64,000 nt of DNA from JASEGV01 sp947085405. GTDB taxonomy: Bacteria; Bacteroidota; Ignavibacteria; UBA10030; BY39. The notes beneath the pieces are model-generated. The model ran no database searches and was not told the DNA's origin. It worked only from the letters and a program-made list of their open reading frames with translations. Shown here piece after piece: positions 1 through 7,950 of this stretch (positions within the stretch are counted from its first letter, which is position 1; every line of letters starts with the position of its first letter). The translations under genes were made by a program, and so were the position numbers. The DNA lies in assembly GCA_947085405.1 (NCBI GenBank), contig CAMTWO010000016.1, positions 1 through 64,000 on the forward strand, given 5' to 3'.

Positions 1-448
1 TAGCAGAAAATATACCAAGCGCTGTATCGGAGCTAATTCTTACTCCTTGACTCCAAATGCTTCCCCCATCTGAGGAGTGTCTCATTAAAATTGGTTTATT
101 AATATTTCCTTCATTACAAGCAAATATATATGTGTTATTTCCTTCGGCAATTATTGCACTATACCAAAAACGATACGAGTTATCGGCTGCCAAATCGACA
201 ATCTCTTCCCAACTCGCGCCACCAGTTACGCTACGACAATAGGGTAAATTATGCTTCGCATAATCTTCAGTCCACGTAACATGTATCGTATCATCGCCAC
301 TCAATGCAATTTTTGGCATGTAGGCGCTGTATGAGGTGTCGGTTAGTTGTATCGGCGGCTCCCATAATATGCCGCAAGAGGTATCTTGAGCGAGTGAAGA
401 ATTAAATAATATTGCGATTAATGAAAAACTGATAATTAATATTTTCAT
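1..448 (-). CDS. Secreted Asp-box (BNR/sialidase-like) repeat protein, 5' part only
   Basis: The gene starts at base 448 and runs off the left edge, so 149 residues are visible without a stop. It opens with a signal peptide (MKILIISFSLIAILF, then SLAQ as likely cleavage site). The rest reads as beta-propeller sequence with an Asp-box near residue 125-135 (SSDGGSIW fits S-x-D-x-G-x-x-W) and a weaker one earlier (SVTGGASW). Asp-box propellers occur in sialidases and in many non-enzymatic exported proteins; no catalytic residues are visible, so no enzyme is claimed. An AAGGAG ribosome-binding site lies about 10 bases upstream. The C-terminus, where a T9SS sorting domain might sit, is outside the window. 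Confidence 0.75.
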   Translation of the reverse strand, partial: MKILIISFSLIAILFNSSLAQDTSCGILWEPPIQLTDTSYSAYMPKIALSGDDTIHVTWTEDYAKHNLPYCRSVTGGASWEEIVDLAADNSYRFWYSAIIAEGNNTYIFACNEGNINKPILMRHSSDGGSIWSQGVRISSDTALGIFSA

Positions 449-499
449 AATGTAGCTCCTTGGTTTAGATTGTTTCATTTTTTGATTGATACATTTATT

Positions 500-529
500 T
501 GTGCCATAGGCACATCAGCCTTCGGCTGA
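500..529. repeat. Two adjacent perfect hairpins (REP-like)
   Basis: Two small perfect palindromes lie side by side: TGTGCC-ATA-GGCACA (500-514) and TCAGCC-TTC-GGCTGA (515-529). Paired short hairpins of this kind resemble REP-type intergenic elements. They lie about 50 bases upstream of the start of the Asp-box gene. No transposase is adjacent. Confidence 0.5.
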
Positions 530-828
530 CATTGGTTCAATGATAAAATATTTATTGTTCCACACCGAGGAATCGGACCTGACAATTCTGCTCCTCGACC
601 AAGTCGTGGAATATTTTTTAAAAGATGAAAAGAAAAATATTTTAATAATCATGTATCTTTTTTGTCGAGAGGGATGCTGCGCGATTAGGATTTGAGAAAA
701 AGATTGGATGAGAGGAAAAGTGCCTCCACAATGATGAAAAATAATATGTGCCTTGTTTACCAATTATCAGAACTCCTAAATAAAATTATTATACTTCTGT
801 TACTAATTGAATAAAATGCTACGGGAAT

Positions 829-978
829 TTAATAAGAATTTATCTCAGAAACAACTAAATATTGCGAATATATTATGCCATTTCCCGCCTGTTCTTCCAT
901 AAAATAAATTGTTGACGTGTAATAATCCCCTGTTCCTCCCGTGTAGAATTCAGTGCACCAACACCGAGTAAAGAATTT
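829..978 (-). pseudogene. C-terminal remnant of an exported-type protein
   Basis: A 49-codon open stretch on the minus strand, closed upstream by a stop and without a start codon, reads like real protein: it includes WCTEFYTGGTGDYYTST, then FMEEQAGNGIIYSQY and a natural end VSEINSY. The aromatic, glycine-rich composition suits a beta-rich secreted protein and it lies on the same strand just upstream of the Asp-box gene. I read it as the surviving end of a deleted or decayed paralogue or neighbour. No family is recognised. Confidence 0.35.
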
Positions 979-1076
979 TTAATCAACATCCAAGATGTGT
1001 TGCCGAATTGTCTTTTCGAGCGTAGCGAAGCAAACTCAACCTCGAATTTGAATTGGAATGTGGGATTGCTTCGCCA

Positions 1077-2075
1077 CTAGGTGTCTCGCAATGACACCTT
1101 TCTGGTATTCGGCAACACGCTCTCCAAATATTTTTGAAGCTCCTCAATTATCTGTTCCACTTCGGTAAATTTCATTAACTCGTTCCGGAGTTTTGCAACA
1201 TCGGGGGAGTTTCTTAAATATCCTGTATAATATTTCCGGAATTCTATTACGCCTGTTCGCTCGCCTTTAAATTGCGCCGAAAGTTTTAGGTGTTCAGTTA
1301 ATGTCTCAATCCGTTTCTCGATTGTAACTGATGTTAAATGCTCGCCGGTCTCTGAGTAATGTTTTGCTTCTTTGAATATCCAGGGATTTTGTATCGCACC
1401 CTGACCGATCATAATTCCATCGCAACCTGTTGTATCGAAAACATACTTCGCAATTTCAGGTGTAGTGATTCCGCCATTGACGATAATTGGAATATTAACT
1501 GCCTGCTTTATCTTCGGTATCCAACCGTAATCGACCTGACCTTTGTGAGCTTGTGAACGAGTTCGGCAATGGACAGTTAAAGCCGCTGCCCCCACACTCT
1601 CCACCATTTTTGCAACTTCGATTATTTTAATATTGCTATCGTCCCATCCCAGTCGTGTTTTTACGGTTACGGGTAACTTAACCGCTTTAACGACTGTTGA
1701 AATTACTCGTTCCATTTTTGGTAAATCTTTTAGCAGTCCGGCGCCCGCACCCTGACCAACCACATTTCTCACCCAACAGCCCGCGTTAATGTCGATGAAG
1801 TCGGGCTGCATTTCTTCAGCCATTTTTGCTGCACCTTCCATCGAAGTTTCGAGTCCGCCATAGATTTGAATACCGATTGGCCGTTCTTCTTCGGTGAAAA
1901 ACATTTTATGTTTTGTCTTCTCCGACAGACGGACTAATCCTTCGGCATTAACAAACTCGGTATAAACGAGATCGGCGCCGAGGCGTTTACAGATTATTCT
2001 GAAGGAAGTATCTGTAATACCCTCCATTGGTGCGAGTGCGATTGGATGTTCGATATTTAGATTTCCAAGTTTCAT
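1077..2075 (-). CDS. dusB: tRNA-dihydrouridine synthase (DusB/NifR3-like)
   Basis: FMN-dependent TIM-barrel enzyme that reduces uridine to dihydrouridine in the tRNA D-loop. The N-terminus has the LAPMEGITD signature, and the catalytic cysteine is C100 in DINAGCWVRNV. The Trp after Cys, in place of the Pro of proteobacterial DusB, is usual in Bacteroidota-group enzymes. VTVKTRLGWD (about 137-146) and the IVNGGI phosphate-binding strand follow. At 332 residues it is full length. The start has no Shine-Dalgarno sequence. The last few codons run into repeat-like sequence. It diverges from the AbiE pair across a 122-base spacer. Confidence 0.92.
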   Translation of the reverse strand: MKLGNLNIEHPIALAPMEGITDTSFRIICKRLGADLVYTEFVNAEGLVRLSEKTKHKMFFTEEERPIGIQIYGGLETSMEGAAKMAEEMQPDFIDINAGCWVRNVVGQGAGAGLLKDLPKMERVISTVVKAVKLPVTVKTRLGWDDSNIKIIEVAKMVESVGAAALTVHCRTRSQAHKGQVDYGWIPKIKQAVNIPIIVNGGITTPEIAKYVFDTTGCDGIMIGQGAIQNPWIFKEAKHYSETGEHLTSVTIEKRIETLTEHLKLSAQFKGERTGVIEFRKYYTGYLRNSPDVAKLRNELMKFTEVEQIIEELQKYLESVLPNTRKVSLRDT

Positions 2076-2123
2076 TGATTTTATTTTAAGGAGAAATTAG
2101 AAAGAATGCAAAACCAATAAAGT

Positions 2124-2151
2124 TTGACTTTACGACAATTTTTCTTATTAT
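2124..2151 (+). promoter_or_regulatory. Sigma70-like promoter for the AbiE pair
   Basis: TTGACT (2124-2129), a 16-base spacer and TATTAT (2146-2151) point toward the GTG start at 2198. Predicted transcription would begin near 2158, giving a leader of about 40 bases. Confidence 0.5.
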
Positions 2152-2197
2152 TCAGTGGTCCTAAAATCTTAACAAATTTGTTTAGAAAAAAGAATCA

Positions 2198-2869
2198 GTG
2201 GAAAAGAAACAACTCCAAATATTATCATCTGAACTGAAGATTGCACCCGAGCGAATCCTTCGAGAATATTGGGAACTTATTATCCTGAATGAGCTTAGCG
2301 ACGAGGAGTGGAGTTCCGCTTTGGGATTCAAAGGTGGAACAGCGCTCAGACTTGCGTACGGCTCGCCTCGATTTTCGGATGACCTCGACTTTTCATTAAT
2401 TGCTCCTTTAAAATCTTCTAAAGTATTTTCATGGGCAAAAAGTGTAGCAAAAATATTAAAGCTTGAGGTTACAGACGCGGCAGATAAGCGAAATACGATT
2501 TTGGTTGAATTTCGTATTAGAGATGAATCATTGGCTCAACCTATCAAGCAAAAAATTGAAATATCCAAAAGAACTCAAAACAAAGCCAAACGAGATTTTG
2601 AACTACGGCTCATCTCAAGCCCAACATCTAACTTACAAGCTCTTTTTCTAGTAGCATCTATTGATCTCATCTGGGTAGAAAAAATATCTGCTCTAAAAAA
2701 TCGGCAAGAACCAAGAGACCTCTTTGATCTTTGGTATATCAGCCAAAGAATAAAAAAACAACTACCATCCGACATCCCAAAGATTTCACCGAAAATACTA
2801 AAACTAACTCTCAACAAATATCTTCCACTCAAATATCAAAGAATCGTAGAAGAATTGACTAAACTATGA
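2198..2869 (+). CDS. AbiEii/AbiGii-family nucleotidyltransferase toxin
   Basis: Predicted toxin of a type IV (AbiE-type) toxin-antitoxin system; the family are nucleotidyltransferases that abort phage infection or stop growth. Fold motifs are clear: GGT at 46-48, the metal-binding SDDLDF at 60-65 (D62 and D64), and a late NRQEPRDLFDL segment matching the conserved Lys/Arg-Asp part of the family. The start is GTG with no strong ribosome-binding site. The stop overlaps the ATG of the antitoxin gene by four bases (ATGA), so translation is probably coupled. The canonical order is antitoxin then toxin; here it is reversed. Frequent AGA arginine codons suggest horizontal acquisition. Family assignment is firm, activity is inference. 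Confidence 0.85.
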   Translation: MEKKQLQILSSELKIAPERILREYWELIILNELSDEEWSSALGFKGGTALRLAYGSPRFSDDLDFSLIAPLKSSKVFSWAKSVAKILKLEVTDAADKRNTILVEFRIRDESLAQPIKQKIEISKRTQNKAKRDFELRLISSPTSNLQALFLVASIDLIWVEKISALKNRQEPRDLFDLWYISQRIKKQLPSDIPKISPKILKLTLNKYLPLKYQRIVEELTKL

Positions 2870-3468
2870 ATAATCTAATTACAATTTTAAAACGATTAGA
2901 TAAAAACTATTACACGATAGCAGATCTTAAAAAGATTACCCAACTTCCTTTAAATTCGTTATATGTAACACTTACAAGATTAGTTAGAAATAATTCATTA
3001 ATCAGGCTTACATCTGGCGTTTATATTGCACCAGAGAATTACAACAAAATTGAGACTATTGCTAATACCATGTATCAGCCTTCATATCTTTCTTTCGAAT
3101 CGGCATTATCTCGTTATGGAGTTCTATCCCAAATACCTTTTTCTATTTCTTTTGCAACTACAAAAAAAAGTCTGCGTAGAAAATTAGCGGACGTCTCTAT
3201 AGAGTATCGAAAAATTCAACTGCCCTTATTTTTTGGATATGAGAAGCAAGGAGCTTTATATATTGCAACTCCCGAAAAAGCATTTTTAGATACATTATAT
3301 CTAGTATCTTTCGGAAAATTAATAATTGATTTAAAACAATTAGACCTCAAAGAAATTAATCTTCGAGAGATAAAAAAGTTAGTAATAAATTATCCGGAAC
3401 GCACGCAGCAGTTCGTTAAACGCTTCTTCGCACAACCATATAGTTCGGCAAGCTCACTATCCAATTGA
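2866..3468 (+). CDS. AbiEi-family antitoxin (winged-helix transcriptional regulator)
   Basis: Cognate antitoxin candidate of the AbiEii toxin. Residues about 1-60 form a winged helix-turn-helix (YTIADLKKITQLPLNSLY, then a wing ending LTSGVYIAP). The C-terminal antitoxin part carries the family signature TPEKAFLDTLYL at about 142-153. Known AbiEi proteins repress their own operon through inverted repeats and neutralise the toxin; I saw no clear operator in the 2124-2197 leader. At 200 residues it is slightly short, and the tail SSASSLSN is low complexity and may mark a truncated or repeat-captured 3' end. Confidence 0.8.
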   Translation: MNNLITILKRLDKNYYTIADLKKITQLPLNSLYVTLTRLVRNNSLIRLTSGVYIAPENYNKIETIANTMYQPSYLSFESALSRYGVLSQIPFSISFATTKKSLRRKLADVSIEYRKIQLPLFFGYEKQGALYIATPEKAFLDTLYLVSFGKLIIDLKQLDLKEINLREIKKLVINYPERTQQFVKRFFAQPYSSASSLSN

Positions 3469-3683
3469 TGTGCTTGACAAAAAAAAACTCATGAATGAGC
3501 CTGCCTTAATTTTAGAATCGTTTACGATTTTTCTTTCGTGAAGTGGGACCGTCTTGTGGTGAGCATCGAAATATCACGGTGATGCAGGGTTGAGCAAAAT
3601 CTACATCCTTCGGGGTTCTTTTCTCGATTTTAATCGTGGAGCTTCGTGTAATTCCAAATCAATTACTATAAACGTCAACACCC
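3469..3683. other. Intergenic spacer with weak hairpins
   Basis: The spacer lies between two convergent genes. It has a small AATCG/CGATT hairpin (3516-3529) followed by T-rich sequence on the plus strand, a possible weak terminator for the AbiE pair. A short palindrome, ACCCC-TAC-GGGGT, at 3680-3692 contains the stop codon of the M48 gene. The middle looks like dispersed repeat sequence with no coding potential. Confidence 0.35.
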
Positions 3684-4961
3684 CTACGGGGTTGGCTTGA
3701 ATAAATTATTTGTATTTTTGAGATTTGATTTTTGAATTTTAATTTCTTTTATCCTCTCAACCACAGGCGGGTGCGAATAATTCATCTTAACATAAAAAGG
3801 ATGCGGCGTGAGATGAGAAAGATTGTCCTTTGATAATTTTTTCAAAGCATCAACAAATGGCTCTGAAGATTTCATTGTTTCGACAGCGAACCTATCTGCT
3901 TCGTATTCATTTTTCCTTGATAGAGCATTCAGCCCTAACGAAAGAATAAACTCCAACGGCGTAAAAAGCATACCGAAGAACAACAATCCTGCATAAACAG
4001 AAACATTCTCCATAAAAAATGCATCAAACAATCCACGCTGAGTTATAAATAGAGACATCAGGAAAAACATCAATCCCATGTGCAATATGCTGATGATTAA
4101 ACCTTGTATAATATGCTTCTTTTTATAATGACCGATTTCATGCGCAAGCACTGAAACCAACTCAGGGATTGGATGTTTCTGAATTAATGTATCGAACAGG
4201 GCTATCCGTTTGTTCTTCCCGAATCCTGTGAAGAAAGCATTCGATTTGCTCGAACGCTTCGATCCGTCCATAACATAAATCCCCAGTAATGGAAACTCCA
4301 CCGACTTTGCATACGAGACTATCGCTTCTCTCAACTCTCCATCCTGAAGCGGAGTGAATTTGTTAAACAGCGGCATTATCCAGGTTGGGGCAATGAATTG
4401 AACAAACAGTATAAAGACCGATGCTGCAATCCAGCAATACAACCATGCAAACTCACCGGCATATTCGAACAAGGCAAGAATTCCAATCAGCAGCGGGACG
4501 CCAAGCACAATAGAGAGCAAAATTCCCTTAACAAGGTCAGCGATAAAAACTTTGGACGTGGTTTTGTTAAACCCAAATTTCTCTTCAATAACAAAAGTCG
4601 AGTAAATGCTAAAAGGCATCGAAAGAATTGACCTGATGAGGATGAGAATACCGATGTACGCGATTCCGGTAAAAACAAAACCAAGCTGCCAATCACGAAC
4701 GATTACATCGAGGTAATTAAAACCACCGAGAAACCAGAAAAGAAGTGTTAAAATAATACTGAATGTGGACTCGACAAGTCCGAAGTTTGTTTTAGTGCGT
4801 GTGTAGGATTGAGATTTTTTGTAAGTCTCTGCATCGTAGATGCCTTCGAATTCTTTCGGAAGATTTGCCGAGAGTGTTTTCAGGTTCAGCAGGTCTGCAA
4901 CGAGATTTAAAAAATATTCAAGTAGTAAAGCGGTTAATATTATTAAAGCATAAGTATTCAT
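3684..4961 (-). CDS. M48 membrane zinc metalloprotease (Ste24/CAAX-protease-like)
   Basis: Integral-membrane zinc endopeptidase of the M48A (Ste24) family, which in eukaryotes cleaves prenylated CAAX proteins and in bacteria probably acts in membrane-protein quality control. Multiple hydrophobic helices span residues about 1-195. The zinc site is HEIGH at 274-278 with the third ligand E352 in NEYEAD. A C-terminal domain after 360 follows the family pattern. 425 residues is normal length. The final residues (about 410-425) are not conserved-looking and the TAG stop lies within a short palindrome, so the natural end may have been altered by a repeat. It is followed upstream by truA with an 11-base gap, suggesting co-transcription. 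Confidence 0.9.
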   Translation of the reverse strand: MNTYALIILTALLLEYFLNLVADLLNLKTLSANLPKEFEGIYDAETYKKSQSYTRTKTNFGLVESTFSIILTLLFWFLGGFNYLDVIVRDWQLGFVFTGIAYIGILILIRSILSMPFSIYSTFVIEEKFGFNKTTSKVFIADLVKGILLSIVLGVPLLIGILALFEYAGEFAWLYCWIAASVFILFVQFIAPTWIMPLFNKFTPLQDGELREAIVSYAKSVEFPLLGIYVMDGSKRSSKSNAFFTGFGKNKRIALFDTLIQKHPIPELVSVLAHEIGHYKKKHIIQGLIISILHMGLMFFLMSLFITQRGLFDAFFMENVSVYAGLLFFGMLFTPLEFILSLGLNALSRKNEYEADRFAVETMKSSEPFVDALKKLSKDNLSHLTPHPFYVKMNYSHPPVVERIKEIKIQKSNLKNTNNLFKPTP

Positions 4962-4972
4962 ATTATTCTAAT

Positions 4973-5833
4973 TCAAAATTCAAAATTCATTATTCGATAT
5001 TCATTATTCGTCCGCCGAATCCCGCCTTTGCGGGAGTAGGCGGATTCGTATTTACTTTTTATATTCAATACAGGCTCAATTTTTTCAAGTTTCTTATCTC
5101 CCTCATAATAAACTCGCTCTAAAAAAAGCCCGGATGGCGGTGCGGTAAACTTTGCTGGTTCATCGGATTTTACTTTAATATAATGCTGAACCTGATCAAG
5201 CGTAAGTTTTCCTCTCCCCACTTCTACGATTACTCCTACGATCTGGCGAACAAGTTTCCACAAAAAATGAGAGCCGTAAATTCGTATCAGTATCAAGTCG
5301 CCGACTTCCCTCGTTTCAATTTCTTCAATCAATACTTTTGTGGATTTTTCTTCAGGGTCATCCGAGGTAAAGGATTGCAAATTTTTCATACCCACAAACA
5401 GTTTAGATACTTCCTGCATTTTCTGAAAGTCAAATTTTTCTTTGAGCCACCAAACGTAACGTTTACCGAATGCTGTTCTCCTTCGAGAGATTTGATACAA
5501 GTAACTGCGGGCTACAGCATCGTGGCGGGCGTGAAAATTTTTTGAAGCTTTCTCAATTTCGATAATGTTGATATCGGCAGGCAACCCGTCGTTAATTTTC
5601 ATTCTGATAATTTCGGGAGCCAACATTGTGGTTACATCCAGATGAGCAACTTGTAATAAGGCGTGTACTCCGGCATCAGTCCTACCCGAACCGTATAATT
5701 CAATCTCTCTGGTGTTGAATACTTTTATCGCCGCCTCGAGTATTTCACCTTGGACTGTTCGGGCGTTTTTCTGGATTTGCCAGCCGCTGTAACGCGTCCC
5801 TTCGTATTCTATGTAAAGTTTAAAACGAGACAT
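4973..5833 (-). CDS. truA: tRNA pseudouridine synthase A
   Basis: Isomerises uridines 38-40 in the tRNA anticodon arm. The catalytic aspartate is D53 in GSGRTDAGVHA, the signature of the TruA family, and APPSGLFLERVYY (about 231-243) is the conserved C-terminal strand. The normal enzyme would end soon afterwards. Here about 40 further residues follow, the last 25 of which (RKGGIRRTNNEYRI and flanks) are translated from the palindromic repeat at 5011-5044 and a 12-base direct repeat at 4985-5010. The extra tail is probably an accident of repeat insertion at the 3' end rather than a domain. Confidence 0.92.
   Translation of the reverse strand: MSRFKLYIEYEGTRYSGWQIQKNARTVQGEILEAAIKVFNTREIELYGSGRTDAGVHALLQVAHLDVTTMLAPEIIRMKINDGLPADINIIEIEKASKNFHARHDAVARSYLYQISRRRTAFGKRYVWWLKEKFDFQKMQEVSKLFVGMKNLQSFTSDDPEEKSTKVLIEEIETREVGDLILIRIYGSHFLWKLVRQIVGVIVEVGRGKLTLDQVQHYIKVKSDEPAKFTAPPSGLFLERVYYEGDKKLEKIEPVLNIKSKYESAYSRKGGIRRTNNEYRIMNFEF
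5011..5044. repeat. Nested palindrome in the 3' end of truA
   Basis: TCCGCC (5011-5016) pairs with GGCGGA (5039-5044), and inside it CCCGC (5021-5025) pairs with GCGGG (5030-5034). The outer arms are the same as in the TCCGCC-NNN-GGCGGA elements at 6013, 22549 and 57436. A 12-base direct repeat (ATTCATTATTCG at 4985-4996 and 4999-5010) abuts it. Confidence 0.7.
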
Positions 5834-5835
5834 TT

Positions 5836-5870
5836 GAGTATGGAGTATGGAGTATGGAGTATGGAGTATG
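5836..5870. repeat. 7-base tandem repeat, five copies
   Basis: Five exact head-to-tail copies of GAGTATG precede a degenerate TTTTGAG/AAGTTT tract, filling the spacer between truA and the M1 peptidase gene. A variable-number repeat directly upstream of truA could differ between strains. Confidence 0.85.
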
Positions 5871-5919
5871 GAGTTTTGAGTTTTAAGTTTAAAGTTTTGG
5901 ATTTTGATTTTTTTTAAAG

Positions 5920-7950
5920 TTATTTCAGTAAAACTAATTTCTTTGTTTGGGTATAACTTGTTTTATTTCCATCGGTTACGGTTAAACGGTAAAAATAAAT
6001 ACCGCTTGGTAATCCGCCAGAGGCGGATTTCGCATTCCATTCAACCGATTGACTACCTGCTTCGTTTAAACCATCAACTAATGTTTCGATCTCTCTACCC
6101 AACAAATCATATATTTTCAAAGTAACATAACTCGCAGTCGATAGTTGGTATGAAATATTCGTTTTAGGATTAAATGGATTTGGATAATTCTGATAAAGTT
6201 TAAATCCATGCTTTAATAAATCATCATCAACAAATGTAAAAACGGGATCAATCTGATTTAGTATTTTGTTTTTAGGGTCAAGTTGAATACTGTCGGGCCG
6301 CGTGTCGAAAATAAAAGAAAAACTCTGCAATCGCAAACTATCCAAAACAGTTACCGTGCTGTCGCGTCCAGCCCAAAATAACTTTATCTCTAACGGCATT
6401 TTGTAGGTGGGCCAAGTAACATCCTGCTGCTGTTGAACCGTTACTGTAAATAAATTATTATTCGAGTCCCAAGATGTTTGGGAGGCATACTTCAACCAAC
6501 CTTTTCCGTAAATCCACTGATTGAAAAACCAATCGTAATTCAAACCTGTTGTTGTGTTCACTGCATCAATAAAATCTTGCGTGGTTGCAGTTCCGTAATA
6601 ATGTGCATCTCGATAGTTGTGGAGTATTTTAAAAAATGCAGAATCGCCAACTACGTTTCTGAGCATGTGCAAAACCCAGCCGGCTTTTTGATACACGTTG
6701 CCGGTGAATAATTTTATCCCTTGTCCTTCAGGATCATAGATAGCGTATTTCCAGGAACCATCTGTAAAACGTGTGTAGCGATTGAGAAGCTCATCACGAC
6801 TTTGAATACCGTAAGCAAATTCGCGCCACAGCATTTCTGAATAAGTTGCAAAACCTTCGTTGAGCCAGATGTCTTTCCAGGTTTCGCAGGTAACTAAATT
6901 CCCCCACCATTGATGCACGAGTTCGTGAGCTATCCAATCTTCGTAAAATGGATAAGCGCCAACACTAATCCAACGTCGATGGATGGTAGATAACGTTTGG
7001 TGTTCCATCCCTTCATAATGAAACGGATAAGCAACTGCGTGACCATACTTTGTAAATGGATATTCACCAAACATTCTTGAATACACTTCCATCATCTGTG
7101 GAACTTTCTCAAACGCTTTAACAGCATTCCATGTTGTTCCCGCTGAATCCATTTGCCACATGTAATTTACAATTTCAATACTATCGCTTGGGTTTGTTAC
7201 ACGTCGATAATATTGTGAAAATTTTGAATACTTCGAAGCAGTAATCACCATCAAGTATGTTGTAATTGGTGAATCTTCGCGCCACCTGTATGTAATTGTA
7301 TTATCGCCATTTTGTGAAACCGCGACGAGTAAACCGTTCGATCCGGCTTGATAACCTTGCGGAACAGTTGCATTAATTTCGCACGTTACTTTGTCGGATG
7401 GGTCGTCGTAGCAAGGCATCCACAAACGGGCATCGGATGGTTCCGACATTGTGTAACCGATGTTTTCTTCTATATTATTGGGTGCACCGGGATTTCTCCG
7501 AAACCAATAATATCCCTGGCGGTTTGGCGAACGAAGAAAAGCAAGATTGCGGTAATAATTAATTTCTACTTCAACAGTTTCCGAGGCAACGAAGGTGCGC
7601 CCCAGATAAATTGTAAAAGTTTCGGCTGTTGGATAGAATTGATACGCCGCTTGATTGCTATTTACTTTCAAAGATGTAAAAACTAAACCAACCGAATGCA
7701 TAGTTAGTGAATCGGTGGGATTAGTAATTAAAACTTTCATTTTCATAGTCCCCGAAAAACTGCTGTCCTCCATTGCAAGATTTGCATCCAATTTATAATG
7801 AAGTACATCGAAGGGCTTGCTTAAATATTTTGGGAAGGTCTTATCTAAAACCGATTGTGTTTCGAATTTGCCAACCCGGAAAAAATCCTGAGATTGGGCA
7901 AAGAGTACTGCCCATAATATTAATAATAAATTTATAAACAACTTTTTCAT
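5920..7950 (-). CDS. T9SS-exported M1-family metallopeptidase
   Basis: Predicted secreted aminopeptidase. A signal peptide spans about 1-21, followed by the N-terminal beta saddle and a gluzincin catalytic domain with zinc site HELVH at 342-346 and third ligand E365. The exopeptidase GxMEN motif appears as EGMEHQT at 313-319 (Asn replaced by His), so substrate-end specificity may differ. The C-terminus (about 583-676) is a T9SS sorting domain with YPNPFNP at 589-595 and the final KKLVLLK; it predicts outer-membrane passage and cell-surface attachment or release. A palindrome at 6013-6027 lies in frame in this domain and encodes SASGG. The start overlaps the upstream EamA gene by four bases. 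Confidence 0.92.
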   Translation of the reverse strand: MKKLFINLLLILWAVLFAQSQDFFRVGKFETQSVLDKTFPKYLSKPFDVLHYKLDANLAMEDSSFSGTMKMKVLITNPTDSLTMHSVGLVFTSLKVNSNQAAYQFYPTAETFTIYLGRTFVASETVEVEINYYRNLAFLRSPNRQGYYWFRRNPGAPNNIEENIGYTMSEPSDARLWMPCYDDPSDKVTCEINATVPQGYQAGSNGLLVAVSQNGDNTITYRWREDSPITTYLMVITASKYSKFSQYYRRVTNPSDSIEIVNYMWQMDSAGTTWNAVKAFEKVPQMMEVYSRMFGEYPFTKYGHAVAYPFHYEGMEHQTLSTIHRRWISVGAYPFYEDWIAHELVHQWWGNLVTCETWKDIWLNEGFATYSEMLWREFAYGIQSRDELLNRYTRFTDGSWKYAIYDPEGQGIKLFTGNVYQKAGWVLHMLRNVVGDSAFFKILHNYRDAHYYGTATTQDFIDAVNTTTGLNYDWFFNQWIYGKGWLKYASQTSWDSNNNLFTVTVQQQQDVTWPTYKMPLEIKLFWAGRDSTVTVLDSLRLQSFSFIFDTRPDSIQLDPKNKILNQIDPVFTFVDDDLLKHGFKLYQNYPNPFNPKTNISYQLSTASYVTLKIYDLLGREIETLVDGLNEAGSQSVEWNAKSASGGLPSGIYFYRLTVTDGNKTSYTQTKKLVLLK
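6013..6027. repeat. In-frame palindrome TCCGCC-NNN-GGCGGA in the M1 gene
   Basis: A perfect 6-base-arm hairpin lies inside the T9SS sorting domain, between EWNA and LPSGIYFYRL. The domain elsewhere usually runs directly from a W-N/D-A strand into the (L)xSGxYxYRL strand, so KSASGG looks inserted. Confidence 0.65.

Larger units (their letters stand above)
449..1076. other. Gene-poor spacer with repeats and a gene remnant
   Basis: No intact gene is convincing here. The spacer contains the twin hairpins at 500-529, a low-complexity AT-rich stretch, a C-terminal gene remnant at 829-978, and dispersed-repeat-like sequence around 1010-1090 that overlaps the 3' end of dusB. An 82-codon open frame at 515-763 (minus) has a composition unlike a real protein and ends inside the palindromes. 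Confidence 0.5.

Noticed and set aside
515..763. 82-codon minus-strand frame
   Set aside because: Low-complexity composition, no ribosome-binding site, and its 3' end is made of the twin palindromes; more likely repeat sequence.
1077..2075. Trp after the catalytic Cys of DusB as an anomaly
   Set aside because: GCWV is the ordinary sequence in Bacteroidota-group Dus enzymes.
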